Source of the DNA: Polyangiaceae bacterium
GTDB lineage: Bacteria > Myxococcota_A > Polyangia > Polyangiales > Polyangiaceae
Assembly (NCBI GenBank): GCA_016712345.1
Contig: JADJRH010000001.1
Location: 1,426,001-1,490,000, forward strand
Direction of reading: 5' to 3'
Length of the DNA: 64,000 nucleotides
This document shows, piece after piece, positions 52,787 through 61,454 of the stretch. A model generated the notes under the pieces. That model was not told where the DNA came from. It worked only from the letters and a program-made list of their open reading frames with translations, and made no database searches. The first letter of the stretch is position 1; each line of letters begins with the position of its first letter. The position numbers were made by a program, and so were the translations under genes.

Positions 52787-54370
52787 ATGAAGCACAACGC
52801 AGCAGACATACGGTGGATCTTGGGTGCAACGCTCGCGGGCCTTTTCGCCGCGGCATGTAACCCATCTCCGCATCTCGATCCGCCCACGGCCCCCGCGGGT
52901 GGATCCGGCGGATCCGGCGGTGGCACCACGAGCACCGGTGCCTCGGGCGGCTCGGGCGGTGACACCACTTCTTCTTCATCGTCCACCGGCGGAAGCACCG
53001 GTTCGGGCTGCAAATCCAACGCCGATTGTGCGTACCCTCAAAACCTTTGCGATGTGGCGTCGGGCACCTGCGTTGAGTGTTTAACGACCTCGGATTGCGA
53101 CGCCAAACCGGGCACCGTTTGCAGTGAAGCGTCGTGCAAATGTCCGCAAACCACAGACACGTTCTGCCCCGCAGATGGAACGGGAGCGGCCCGTTGCGTT
53201 GATCTCGACACCGCCGGCAACGACTGCGGTGAATGCGGTCACAAATGTTTCGGAGCGTGTGCCGCGGGTGCCTGTTCCGATGCTTGGGAACCCACCGCCA
53301 CCGCGGGCGCTCCGTCCGGGCGCAGCCGTCATGTCGCTGTGTGGACCGGCTCGCTGATGATCGTTTGGGGCGGTGAAAACAACTCGGGACAGCTCAGTGA
53401 CGGCGCCACTTACAACCCTGACACGGGCGTGTGGACACCGGTCAGCAACGCCAACGCACCCAGCGCTCGCGCCGATGCAACCGCTGTTTGGAACGGCACC
53501 GAGATGATCGTGTGGGGTGGTCGCGGCCCCGGCGGCACCGCTCTCGGCGACGGCGCCAAATACAACCCCGCCACCAACACGTGGAGCAATGTTGCAAGCG
53601 GCGGTCCTTCGGCGCGTTATCAACACGGCGCGATTTGGACTGACAACCAAGTTCTTCGAATGATGACGTGGGGCGGCTATGACGGCGCCGATGAGCTTGC
53701 AACGGGTGGTTACCTCACGTCGGGCAACACTTGGCTTGAAGTGAATCCGCTTTCGGCTCCCACAAAACGCCGTCTCCACTCCACCGTTTGGGACGACGTG
53801 AACAAGCGCATGATCGTGTTCGGCGGCCTCGGTTTTGATCCGAGCAGCGGCACCACAACAAGCCTTGCAACCGGCGGCATCTACGGCCCGCTCCCCGGAA
53901 ATGAAGCGTGGGTTGACATCGCTCAGATCGGTTCACCGCCCGCACCTCGCTACGAACACTGCGCCGTTTGGGCGAGCACGCACATGCTGGTTTGGGGCGG
54001 CAACAACAACTCACTTGGTCTTCTCGGCGACGGCGCGCGCTTTGATTTTGCGGGCAACAACGAATGGAGCGCCATGAACGGCGTGGCTCCCGCACCTCGC
54101 AGGCGTCACACATGCGTGTTCTTCAAAGCTCTCAACCGCATGGTTGTGTGGGGCGGTTACGGCGCGGGCAATGCCATCCTCGGCGACGGCGGCGCATTTG
54201 ATTCGGCGGGCGGAATGTGGACCGATGCAGGTGTACCCAAGGGCCCCGCTCCGAGCGTTGATCACACAGCCGTTGTGGCCGGAGGCCGCATGATCGTGTG
54301 GGGCGGCATCACCTCGGGCGGTGCGTACACCGAGGCCGGCGCCGTTCTCGACATGGCCAAAGTTCCGTAA
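52787..54370 (+). CDS. Kelch-repeat lipoprotein
   Basis: About 527 residues from ATG 52787; ATG 52772 and TTG 52760 are alternatives. A lipoprotein signal (WILGATLAGLFAAAC) is followed by a Gly/Ser/Thr linker (GGSGGSGGGTTSTGASGGSGGDTTSSSSSTGG), a Cys-rich module of about 90 residues (CKSNADCAYPQNLCDVASGTC, NDCGECGHKCFGACAAGAC) and then about six kelch-type blades. Each blade carries a variant of MIVWGG...GDGAxYNPxTxxW. This layout is very common in myxobacterial outer-surface lipoproteins. Presumably a binding protein; ligand unknown. Confidence 0.9.
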   Translation: MKHNAADIRWILGATLAGLFAAACNPSPHLDPPTAPAGGSGGSGGGTTSTGASGGSGGDTTSSSSSTGGSTGSGCKSNADCAYPQNLCDVASGTCVECLTTSDCDAKPGTVCSEASCKCPQTTDTFCPADGTGAARCVDLDTAGNDCGECGHKCFGACAAGACSDAWEPTATAGAPSGRSRHVAVWTGSLMIVWGGENNSGQLSDGATYNPDTGVWTPVSNANAPSARADATAVWNGTEMIVWGGRGPGGTALGDGAKYNPATNTWSNVASGGPSARYQHGAIWTDNQVLRMMTWGGYDGADELATGGYLTSGNTWLEVNPLSAPTKRRLHSTVWDDVNKRMIVFGGLGFDPSSGTTTSLATGGIYGPLPGNEAWVDIAQIGSPPAPRYEHCAVWASTHMLVWGGNNNSLGLLGDGARFDFAGNNEWSAMNGVAPAPRRRHTCVFFKALNRMVVWGGYGAGNAILGDGGAFDSAGGMWTDAGVPKGPAPSVDHTAVVAGGRMIVWGGITSGGAYTEAGAVLDMAKVP

Positions 54371-54379
54371 CCCGGTATT

Positions 54380-54465
54380 GTGTACACGTAATGCCATGAG
54401 CGTTGCGTACACATTTTCCCCAAGACATTTGTCGTGTACACCCTGACAGTCGATCTTGTGTACAC
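54380..54465. repeat. Array of four GTGTACAC-family palindromes
   Basis: GTGTACAC at 54380-54387, GCGTACAC at 54405-54412, GTGTACAC at 54434-54441 and GTGTACAC at 54458-54465. Centre-to-centre spacing is 25, 29 and 24 bases. The array fills the gap before the sulfate-type binding protein gene, and the last copy contains its likely GTG start codon. Confidence 0.75.
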
Positions 54466-55525
54466 TTTTCCCCGCAAAGCCTCTCGCTTTTCAATTGGGC
54501 GAGCCGCGGCGCTTGCATTCGGCGCGCTGGCAGTCGGCTGCGGAAGCGGCACGGCAACGACCGACCCCCGACAAACAACCCTGACGCTCGCGGCCTATTC
54601 AGCGCCGCGTGAAGTTCTTGAAAACGAAATCGTGCCCGCGTTTGTTCGCGAGTACGAACAGAAGACAGGTGTACACGTTCGCGTGCAGGCGTCGTACCTC
54701 GCGAGCGGCGCCCAAACGCGAGCTGTGCTCGGCGGGTTTGCAGCCGACGTGGTGCTCCTCGCCATGCCTCGCGACGTGAACAAACTCGCCGACGCGGGCA
54801 TTGTGGAGCGCACGTGGCAGGAGGCTCCGCATCGCGGCAACGTCGCGGCTTCTGTGGTGGCGTTTGCTGTTCGCTCCGGCAATCCAAAACACATTGCCGA
54901 TTGGTCGGATCTGGCGCGTCCCGGCGTAGGTGTACTCTTGCCTAACCCCAAAACGAGCGGCGGCGCCATGTGGAATGTCAGCGCCATGTGGGGCGCCGCG
55001 TTGCGCGGTGATGCAGGGGTTGCCTCAAACAACGAGGCCGAAGCAGGAGCGTTTCTCACCGCCGTTTTGAAAAACGTTGTCGTGCTCGACAAAGGCGCGC
55101 GAGAGAGCCTCATCACGTTTGAAAAAGGCATCGGCGACGTTGCCATCACTTACGAGAGTGAGATCGCCGCGGGCAAACTCGCCGGCCGCGTGTACGACGC
55201 GGTACTGCCCTCCTCCACCATTTTCGTGGAAATCCCCGCCGCAATCGCCACAGCAAACGCAAAGGCTCACGGCGTCTTCCCAATTGCCGAAGCGTTTTTG
55301 AGCGCGCTCAGATCTCCGGCGGCGCAAAAATCATTCGCGGCGTACGGATTTCGCTCGCCCGACGGCGCACTGCCAAACGGCGGTGACACGGCACCAAACC
55401 GCACACGATCCACTGTGCTTTTTCGCATCGACGATTTGGGCGGATGGCAAAAAGTGGAGAGCAGACTTTTTGGCAGCGGCGGCGAGTTCGAAAAAATTTG
55501 GGAAGCGGTGTACGCGGGCAAATAG
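54458..55525 (+). CDS. Sulfate-type ABC transporter substrate-binding lipoprotein (orphan)
   Basis: 355 residues if started at GTG 54458, which puts a basic stretch right before the lipoprotein signal GRAAALAFGALAVGC; GTG 54434 is an alternative. Family features of Sbp/CysP-type proteins: TLTLAAYSAPREVLENEIVPAFVREYEQ, FAADVVLLAMPRDVNKLADAGIVE, VVAFAVRSGNPKHIADWSDLARPGVGVLLPNPKTSGGAMWN and VAITYESE. No cysT, cysW or cysA genes lie nearby, so the cognate permease must be elsewhere, or the protein is a sensor. Confidence 0.88.
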   Translation: MYTFPRKASRFSIGRAAALAFGALAVGCGSGTATTDPRQTTLTLAAYSAPREVLENEIVPAFVREYEQKTGVHVRVQASYLASGAQTRAVLGGFAADVVLLAMPRDVNKLADAGIVERTWQEAPHRGNVAASVVAFAVRSGNPKHIADWSDLARPGVGVLLPNPKTSGGAMWNVSAMWGAALRGDAGVASNNEAEAGAFLTAVLKNVVVLDKGARESLITFEKGIGDVAITYESEIAAGKLAGRVYDAVLPSSTIFVEIPAAIATANAKAHGVFPIAEAFLSALRSPAAQKSFAAYGFRSPDGALPNGGDTAPNRTRSTVLFRIDDLGGWQKVESRLFGSGGEFEKIWEAVYAGK

Positions 55526-55537
55526 CGCTGGCTCAAT

Positions 55538-55545
55538 GCGTACAC
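55538..55545. repeat. GCGTACAC motif in convergent gap
   Basis: Single motif-family copy in the 37-base gap between the genes ending at 55525 and 55563. Confidence 0.6.
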
Positions 55546-55562
55546 ATTAAGCAGTTGTGCAT

Positions 55563-57551
55563 TTAAAAGCCGGCGTTGATGATCGGAAATACCGGCAAAA
55601 AACCGCCCTTCTTTGCAACGTTCACAAGGCCGAGTTGAATGCCGCGGAGCTTGTCGGTGTAGTTCACCACGCCGACTTGAAAGCCGTGCGTTTGCTCCGC
55701 GACGTTCACAACGCCGACCTGACCGCCGGCCAAGTCTCCGTCGGCCCAGTTCACAACGCCGAGCTGCATGCCGCCCACATCTTCCACAATGTTGGCCGCA
55801 CCGAGCTGCGCGCCGAATGCGTTGTCCGCGTAGTTGAGCGCGCCGATCTGGCCACCCCAAATGTGCTTGCGTACACCGTTGACGACACCAAGCTGTGCGC
55901 CTTTGTGATCACCGCCGTTGAGATTGAGCGCGCCCACCTGGGCAACGCCTGCAAAAATGTCATCGGCGTAGTTGGCCGCGCCGATCTGCATCACACCGTA
56001 AAAATCGTTGTCGACGTAGTTGAAGCCGCCGATCTGAAACCCACCCAAAAACTCGCGTTCCACGTAAGACCCGATGCCGCCAACCTGCACGAGTCCGCGA
56101 AAGTCATTTCCAACAAGGTTGCCCAACCCACCGATCTGGAAGAGCCCGGCAAAGTCGTGATCGATCACTGTGGCGGCGCCGAGTTGCAAGATCCCATTAA
56201 AATCTTCTTCCGACGAAAACTCGGTGCTGCTCCCAAACACCTCACGCACAAGGTTGTCGCCCACGTACGAAAACGCGCCAATCTGAGCAATTCCGTAGAA
56301 GCGGCGCCGCGCCATAGCGAGAGCACCGATTTGCAACAACCCCGCAAAGTCGCGGCCCACGTGGGCTGCACCGCCCACTTGAAGCAGGCCGTAAAAATTC
56401 GCACGCGTGGTGCTTGTGTACACACCTGCCTGTACGCCGCCCAAAAAATCGGCCTCCGTTGTCAGGCTCGCAAGGCCGAGCTGAAAGAGCGCGTACATGT
56501 CGCTCGAAGCGCGATTAACCAACCCCACTTGGCCGAGACCCACAAACTTGTTGAAGCCGTCGTCGTTACCCGAGCCCACGGCGTTGTACGCGCCCGCTTG
56601 CACAAGCCCCTGAAACGCATCGGCGCCGTTGAGTACACCTACCTGCGCAACGCCGACGAAGTGACGCGCTCTGTTTCGCACCGGCGACACCTGCGCCACG
56701 CCCACAAAGCTCTCCGTGATGGCATTTTCAAACAGCGCGGCTTGGATCAGCCCGCGCATGGACCCCGCGGTGTTCATCACCAAGCCGAGCTGAGCGAGAC
56801 CGTAAAAGTCTCCGTCCGAAACGCTTTGCTTCAGCCCAAACTGAGCGAGCCCATAAAAGTTTCCCGCACCCGCTTCCCACCCTGAAAGCTGCACGCCGCC
56901 CATAAAATTCTGAGCGTCGGCCTGCGCCAACCCGCCCTGCAAAATCCCCGTGAACGAGTTTGCAAGCGATCGAAATCCAAAGGCGAAAACGCGCTTGTCA
57001 GAAACCTCGGTTGGCTCGCTCGGTTCTGTAGGCTCCACCGCGGGTGCGTACACAGGCGGCGCCGGCACCTGCTGCGGTGGTGTGTACACAGGCGGCGGCG
57101 GCACCTGCTGCGGTGGTGTGTACACAGGTGGTCCCACATTTTGCGGCGACTGCGGACTTCCGAACGAAAGGCCCGCGCTCGCGCGTTGAAAGGCGAGCGT
57201 TACAATCGTTTGCACCCGAAGCACCGGATCGGAACTGCCGGACGCTTCGGACTCAACAGCTGTGCCGCGCCGAACATCACCGGTGGCAAAAAGAACAATT
57301 TCGACAATGACACTGCGCGCGCCGCTCGGCCCGGTGATCGTTGTTTTTGCAACGCCGTCGGACACAACGCGCAGGCTGTCGCCGTCGGTTTCCACGGCCA
57401 CGGCATTTGGAACGTTGCTTCGCAGAAACGATGTGATCACCGACTGCGACGCGGCGGGAATCGATCCCGACGCATCGTTGATTGGCAACACCGCGAGACG
57501 CACGGCCTGCTGCGCAAGCCCCTCCGCCGAGAGGCAAAGCGTACACGGCAA
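55563..57551 (-). CDS. Exported solenoid-repeat protein (LA_2272-like repeats), leader apparently frameshifted
   Basis: 662 codons from TTG 57551. An N-terminal domain (RLAVLPINDASG..., about 140 residues) is followed by a Pro/Gln/Val/Tyr repeat (PPVYTPPQQVP), then about 20 tandem repeats of 19-25 residues of the form FxGxxQxGxxNxxxxx (GLLQIGAL, GVMQIGAANYADD, GAQLGVVNGVRK, GIQLGLVNVAKK). The spacing suggests a right-handed beta solenoid, as in LA_2272-type surface proteins. The frame lacks a good signal peptide. An ATG at 57591 in the neighbouring frame encodes VTRARKHLLSAAVAVYALPLGGG, and removing one base from the CCCC run at 57519-57522 would join it to LAQQAVRLAVLP. The gene is therefore frameshifted, phase-variable, or affected by a sequencing error. 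Confidence 0.85.
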   Translation of the reverse strand: MPCTLCLSAEGLAQQAVRLAVLPINDASGSIPAASQSVITSFLRSNVPNAVAVETDGDSLRVVSDGVAKTTITGPSGARSVIVEIVLFATGDVRRGTAVESEASGSSDPVLRVQTIVTLAFQRASAGLSFGSPQSPQNVGPPVYTPPQQVPPPPVYTPPQQVPAPPVYAPAVEPTEPSEPTEVSDKRVFAFGFRSLANSFTGILQGGLAQADAQNFMGGVQLSGWEAGAGNFYGLAQFGLKQSVSDGDFYGLAQLGLVMNTAGSMRGLIQAALFENAITESFVGVAQVSPVRNRARHFVGVAQVGVLNGADAFQGLVQAGAYNAVGSGNDDGFNKFVGLGQVGLVNRASSDMYALFQLGLASLTTEADFLGGVQAGVYTSTTRANFYGLLQVGGAAHVGRDFAGLLQIGALAMARRRFYGIAQIGAFSYVGDNLVREVFGSSTEFSSEEDFNGILQLGAATVIDHDFAGLFQIGGLGNLVGNDFRGLVQVGGIGSYVEREFLGGFQIGGFNYVDNDFYGVMQIGAANYADDIFAGVAQVGALNLNGGDHKGAQLGVVNGVRKHIWGGQIGALNYADNAFGAQLGAANIVEDVGGMQLGVVNWADGDLAGGQVGVVNVAEQTHGFQVGVVNYTDKLRGIQLGLVNVAKKGGFLPVFPIINAGF
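57046..57130. repeat. 36-base minisatellite
   Basis: Two full units (57046-57081, 57082-57117) plus a partial third, each beginning GYGTACACAGGCGGCG. They encode repeated PPVYTPPQQVP in the solenoid-protein gene. Each unit starts with the GTGTACAC-family motif. Confidence 0.85.
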
Positions 57552-57660
57552 CCGCCGCGGACAGCAAGTGTTTTCGGGCGCGCGTTACCATGTTGTGGCC
57601 CACAAATTCCGTAAACGCCGTCACCGTTGCCCGAGCGATTGGATGCGCGTCGGATCGCGA

Positions 57661-58314
57661 TCAGTTGCCGTTTCGGGCCTTCCACACGTAAAGGCCGCCG
57701 TGAGACAGCCCGTACACCTGCCCGCTCACGGTGCTTGTGACAAATGCCTCGGACCAATTGGTCATGCTCTTCAGATGCTCCACCGCGGCGTTCCCTTTGG
57801 GTGGAACATCACCTCGCTCCAATGCGCGAATGGCTTTGTCAGCTTCGTTGAACGGTGAACCCTCGTCTTTGTCGATTGTGCCGATCCCCACGCGCGCGGG
57901 CAGCTGTCCCGGTCCAACCTCGCTCGTGGGTACACGTCGCGATCGAAGAACCATCACCTGCTCGGTTGTCTTTTTCCCGTCCACTTCATAACCGCGCCCG
58001 ATCCAACGGCCGTCCCCCGAAGGAACAACCGCCGCCCACGGCTTGCATGTGGACACCGCGGCGAGCACCGCACACGGACCGCTCTTTGCGTCTGAAGGGC
58101 AGGCGAGCGCCTTTTGCAGCGGCGCCACATCGAGATCCGCCGGAGGAGGCGGCGCCGGTTCCGCTTGTGAAGGTGTACTCGTCACCGCAGCGCTTGTCTG
58201 CGCCGACGCGTTCGGCCCCGCACCCGTGTCGCCCGATTTCGGCTCGCCGCAACCGGCCAATGCCAAAAGCGCGGGCAGCCCCCCTATCCCAAAACGAATC
58301 CACAGCGATGTCAT
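57661..58314 (-). CDS. Lipoprotein of unknown function
   Basis: 217 residues from ATG 58314. The signal RFGIGGLPALLALAGC has a lipobox. An Ala/Ser/Pro/Thr linker (about 20-60) precedes a roughly 150-residue domain: LQKALACPSDAKSGPCAVLAAVSTCKPWAAVVPSGDGRWIGRGYEV, VMVLRSRRVP, ending VYGLSHGGLYVWKA. Four cysteines could form two disulfides. Family not recognised. It lies between the ComEA-like gene (33 bases upstream) and the solenoid-repeat gene, all on the minus strand. Confidence 0.75.
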   Translation of the reverse strand: MTSLWIRFGIGGLPALLALAGCGEPKSGDTGAGPNASAQTSAAVTSTPSQAEPAPPPPADLDVAPLQKALACPSDAKSGPCAVLAAVSTCKPWAAVVPSGDGRWIGRGYEVDGKKTTEQVMVLRSRRVPTSEVGPGQLPARVGIGTIDKDEGSPFNEADKAIRALERGDVPPKGNAAVEHLKSMTNWSEAFVTSTVSGQVYGLSHGGLYVWKARNGN

Positions 58315-58347
58315 GCGCCGCGAGCTTCGCACGAGCCGCACCGCCGA

Positions 58348-58914
58348 TCACAGCGGATCGAGCACCACTTTCGTGCGAATGGCCGAAAGCCGCCGCGGGC
58401 CGATTCCTTTCACGCGGAGCAGATCTTCAATTCGCTTAAAACGCCCCATTTTCGTTCGCTGCTCCACAATCGCTTTCGCCTTGTTTTTCCCAATTCCCGG
58501 AAGCTTTCGCAGATCGGCTTCGGTCGCCGTGTTCAAGATCACCCGCCCGTCGGCCGTCACTCCCTCCTCCTGCGGTTTCGCATTTTCATCGGTCTTTGAA
58601 GGCTCTTTTGTGCTCTGTGGTTTTGAAATTTCATTGATCGCGGTGGCCGAGCCGGCGCCGCTCGGAACGTTGCCTGTCGGCGCGCTCACCTGTTTGGGTG
58701 CGGCGGAATCGACATTCGCCGGATGAGGAGACGAATCTTTCGTTTCATTCGAGTCCGGCTGAGCCGCGGCCCAAGCATGCGAAAGCGGCATCGCAGCCGA
58801 CCCCCGCGCCCCCAAAATGGCCAGCAAACCAGCAGCCAAAACCCATAGAGCAGCTTTTTTGATCGCTGCCCGCTTCGAACCTTGATCACTCTTTTCATCG
58901 GTCTGTCGCTCCAT
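58348..58914 (-). CDS. ComEA-like helix-hairpin-helix protein
   Basis: 188 residues from ATG 58914, with GGGAGG six bases upstream. One N-terminal membrane segment (AAIKKAALWVLAAGLLAILGARGSAAM), a Ser/Lys/Pro-rich linker of about 75 residues, and a C-terminal double HhH domain: LNTATEADLRKLPGIGKNKAKAIVEQRTKMGRFKRIEDLLRVKGIGPRRLSAIRTKVVL. ComEA proteins bind incoming double-stranded DNA in the periplasm during transformation. The domain and topology match, but comEC and other uptake genes are not in the window, so a different DNA-binding task is possible. Confidence 0.9.
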   Translation of the reverse strand: MERQTDEKSDQGSKRAAIKKAALWVLAAGLLAILGARGSAAMPLSHAWAAAQPDSNETKDSSPHPANVDSAAPKQVSAPTGNVPSGAGSATAINEISKPQSTKEPSKTDENAKPQEEGVTADGRVILNTATEADLRKLPGIGKNKAKAIVEQRTKMGRFKRIEDLLRVKGIGPRRLSAIRTKVVLDPL

Positions 58915-59098
58915 GGAGAAACCTCCCGCGCGGCGTGACAGCGACGAACATGCCAGTTGTAGAAATCCCTTTTTTGCAGCCACTTGACGCGATTACAAGC
59001 AGTATTCAAAACTGTCGGCCGACACGTTTCAACCGTCGCCCGACACCTGCATGCGACAAGCCGCTGCACAGGCTACGATCCGGCGAGGACACTCGCAT

Positions 59099-60166
59099 AT
59101 GGACCGCGCCCTACGACCGACGACTGCGCCGCCTGCGATCGCTCGCCGCGCGTTTGTCGGCGGCGTCGCCCTGTCGGCCTTTGCAGCAAGCGGCGGCGTT
59201 GTACACCTCGGCAGCGGCGCAGAACCACCGCCGCTTCGCCTTTCGATCCCGGGCAAAATCGTAAAAATCGTCCGCGCAAACACACTGCAACCAAACGGTC
59301 TTTGGCCCACGGAAGACGCGGCGCGGGTGATGTTTGAGCGCGCCATGACCGAACTCACCGGCAAGCCCGATCTCGGAAGCGCATTTGCCGAATTTCTCCG
59401 CCCGAGCGATCGCGTCGCCGTCAAGCTGAACGGCATTGCCGGTCGCCACGGCTCCACAATGGCCACCAACAAAGAGCTTATTTTACAGGTCGTGCGCGGC
59501 ATTGTGGCCGCGGGAATCCCGGCCGAAAACATCACGCTCTACGAACAATTCAAAACCTTCCTCAGCGGAACACGCGTCACCGATCCCGATCTAAAGCTCG
59601 ATCCTGCGTTTCCCTCGGGTGTTGTAACAACGTTCCACGACAACAACGACGCCGTCGTCGACGTGCAAAAAGTCTGCAACATACCCACCCGCTACGTCCG
59701 CGCGCTCACACAGGCCACGGCCGTTATCAATGTCTCGCTCATTAAAGACCACTCGATCTGCGGCTACACCGGCTGTCTCAAGAACATTACGCACGGCTCG
59801 ATCATCAACCCCGGCGCGTTTCACGAACATGTGGCGAGCCCACAAATCGCCGAACTTTACGCGCAGAGCGTGGTCAAGAGCCGCGTTGTGCTCCACATCG
59901 TCGACGGCTACAAAATCATCTACGAAGGGGGCCCGCTCGATCGCAATCCCGAGCGGCGGATCCCGCACGAAGCGATCTACGTCTCCACCGATCCCGTCGC
60001 GCTCGACACCGTCGGTTGGGCCGAGGTCGAACGACTTCGCAGCGACAAAGCTTTGCCTTCACTGAAGAGCGCGGGGCGTGAGCCGTCGTACATCCGAATT
60101 GCTGCGGAACTGGGTCTGGGCTTCTCCGATCTCAATCGGATCCACGTTCGCGAGGTGAGATTGTGA
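59099..60166 (+). CDS. Tat-exported DUF362 domain protein
   Basis: About 355 residues from ATG 59099; ATG 59051 is an upstream alternative. The twin-arginine signal IARRAFVGGVALSAFAASGG is clear. The mature part belongs to DUF362: VAVKLNGIAGRHGSTMATNKELILQVVRGIVAAGIPAENITLYEQ, ATAVINVSLIKDHSICGYTGCLKNITHGSIINPGAFH, YVSTDPVALDTVGWAEVERLR. Two cysteines sit in SICGYTGCLKN. The Tat route suggests folding or cofactor insertion before export. The function of the family is not settled. The next lipoprotein gene overlaps or closely follows its end. Confidence 0.9.
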   Translation: MDRALRPTTAPPAIARRAFVGGVALSAFAASGGVVHLGSGAEPPPLRLSIPGKIVKIVRANTLQPNGLWPTEDAARVMFERAMTELTGKPDLGSAFAEFLRPSDRVAVKLNGIAGRHGSTMATNKELILQVVRGIVAAGIPAENITLYEQFKTFLSGTRVTDPDLKLDPAFPSGVVTTFHDNNDAVVDVQKVCNIPTRYVRALTQATAVINVSLIKDHSICGYTGCLKNITHGSIINPGAFHEHVASPQIAELYAQSVVKSRVVLHIVDGYKIIYEGGPLDRNPERRIPHEAIYVSTDPVALDTVGWAEVERLRSDKALPSLKSAGREPSYIRIAAELGLGFSDLNRIHVREVRL

Positions 60167-60207
60167 GTACGCGCGCAGACCGTTTCGCAGCTCGGGAACA
60201 AACGCCC

Positions 60208-60939
60208 ATGCTTCGTTTTGCTTTGCTCGGTGTGTTCTGTGTCGCGATCGCCGGTTGCAACAATCCGCAGCCCGACGTTCCGCCGCAACCTCCTCCTCCC
60301 GATCGGCCTCCCACGCCTGAGTCGGTCACCAAAAATAACCCCGGCGGTGACGCGCCCGACCCGGTGAAAGCCGCTCTCCAACGCCTGCTTTCCGAGCCTT
60401 TTGAAGCAAAGCGCAAAGATCGTTGGAACACGCTGCGTGTACCTTTGGCCGATTGGAAAAACTGGCGACGCATCAAAATTCTCGGCCACCCCACGCGCGC
60501 AACGTTTCAGTACGGCGACGATCACATTGCCATGGCGCTCATTCGGTACTCGCCGATTGAAGGCGAAAACACGCCTGAACGGTGCCTCGCAGACTTCATC
60601 AAATACTCAACGCCCATCGCGGAGTCGTACGGGGTGCGCCTCGGCACAACCAAGCTCGTCAACCTCACCCAAAACTTTCGCGGTGAAACACGGCCCATTC
60701 TTGTGCGCCTTCAAGAAGGCGGAATTGACTCGGTGTTCACCGCCGACGACTACGTGGGTTTCCTCGCCGCGTACCAGTCGTGGCCGGGAACATGCCTTGT
60801 TCAAGGCGGCGCCGTGCTTGCCACCGACCACCCGGAACTCGCCGCCAAAGTGCGAGATCGCTGGGTAAACGAAGCGGTTGGCAAACTCGCGTGGGAGCGC
60901 AAAATCAAAGAAGCGCCCGACCCTTCAAAAATGCGTTGA
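60208..60939 (+). CDS. Lipoprotein linked to the DUF362 gene
   Basis: 243 residues from ATG 60208, chosen because it begins exactly at the lipoprotein signal LRFALLGVFCVAIAGC. GTG 60163 overlaps the DUF362 stop by four bases and would add 15 residues. A Pro-rich linker (DVPPQPPPPDRPPTPE) leads to a domain of about 180 residues (RWNTLRVPLADWKNWRRIKILGHPTRATFQYGDDHIAMALIRYSP..., IVRWVNEAVGKLAWE-type helical end). Family not recognised. Coupled to DUF362, so probably part of the same envelope task. Confidence 0.78.
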   Translation: MLRFALLGVFCVAIAGCNNPQPDVPPQPPPPDRPPTPESVTKNNPGGDAPDPVKAALQRLLSEPFEAKRKDRWNTLRVPLADWKNWRRIKILGHPTRATFQYGDDHIAMALIRYSPIEGENTPERCLADFIKYSTPIAESYGVRLGTTKLVNLTQNFRGETRPILVRLQEGGIDSVFTADDYVGFLAAYQSWPGTCLVQGGAVLATDHPELAAKVRDRWVNEAVGKLAWERKIKEAPDPSKMR

Positions 60940-60984
60940 TCGCAACAGTTGACGCCGACGCGTTGTGTACACCATAAACGCAGC

Positions 60985-61449
60985 GTGCCCAATTACATGA
61001 CCCCGGAAGGTGCGCGCACACTGAGCGATGAACTGGCGCGTCTTCGCAGCCAACGCCCCAAAGTTGTGCAGGAGGTGGCCGACGCCGCCGCACAGGGCGA
61101 TCGCAGTGAAAACGCCGAGTACATCTACGGAAAAAAGAAACTCCGCGAGATCGACAGGCGCATGTACTTTCTCACGCATCGGCTCAAAGACGCTGTTGTC
61201 GTCGATCCCAAAGAGCAGCGCGGCGACAAAGTGTTTTTCGGCGCCACTGTCACGGTGGAAGACGAAGACGGAGTACTCGCCACGTACCGCATTGTGGGTG
61301 AAGACGAGGTCGGCGCAAATAAAGGCGATATCAGCTTTAAGTCGCCCATCGGCCGCGCGCTTATCGGCAAAAAATTGGGTGAAACGATCATTGTCCATCG
61401 CCCATCGGGCGAAGTTGAAATCACGATCGTCACGGTGAAATACGTCTGA
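60985..61449 (+). CDS. greB: Transcription elongation factor GreB
   Basis: 154 residues from GTG 60985 (VPNYMTPEGARTL, the usual GreB start); the frame is open from 60949. The N-terminal coiled coil has AAAQGDRSENAEYIYGKKKLREIDRRMYFLTHRL, including the D and E residues at the tip that place Mg in the RNA polymerase active site. The C-terminal FKBP-like domain has VFFGATVTVEDEDGVLATYRIVGEDE and ISFKSPIGRALIGKKLGETI. It rescues backtracked polymerase by stimulating RNA cleavage. A GTGTACAC lies 20 bases upstream. Confidence 0.95.
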   Translation: MPNYMTPEGARTLSDELARLRSQRPKVVQEVADAAAQGDRSENAEYIYGKKKLREIDRRMYFLTHRLKDAVVVDPKEQRGDKVFFGATVTVEDEDGVLATYRIVGEDEVGANKGDISFKSPIGRALIGKKLGETIIVHRPSGEVEITIVTVKYV

Positions 61450-61454
61450 TCAAA

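Noticed and set aside
55557..56885. 442-codon plus-strand frame with repeats
   Set aside because: Its repeats mirror the repeat units of the solenoid protein on the minus strand; no start signal or family match.
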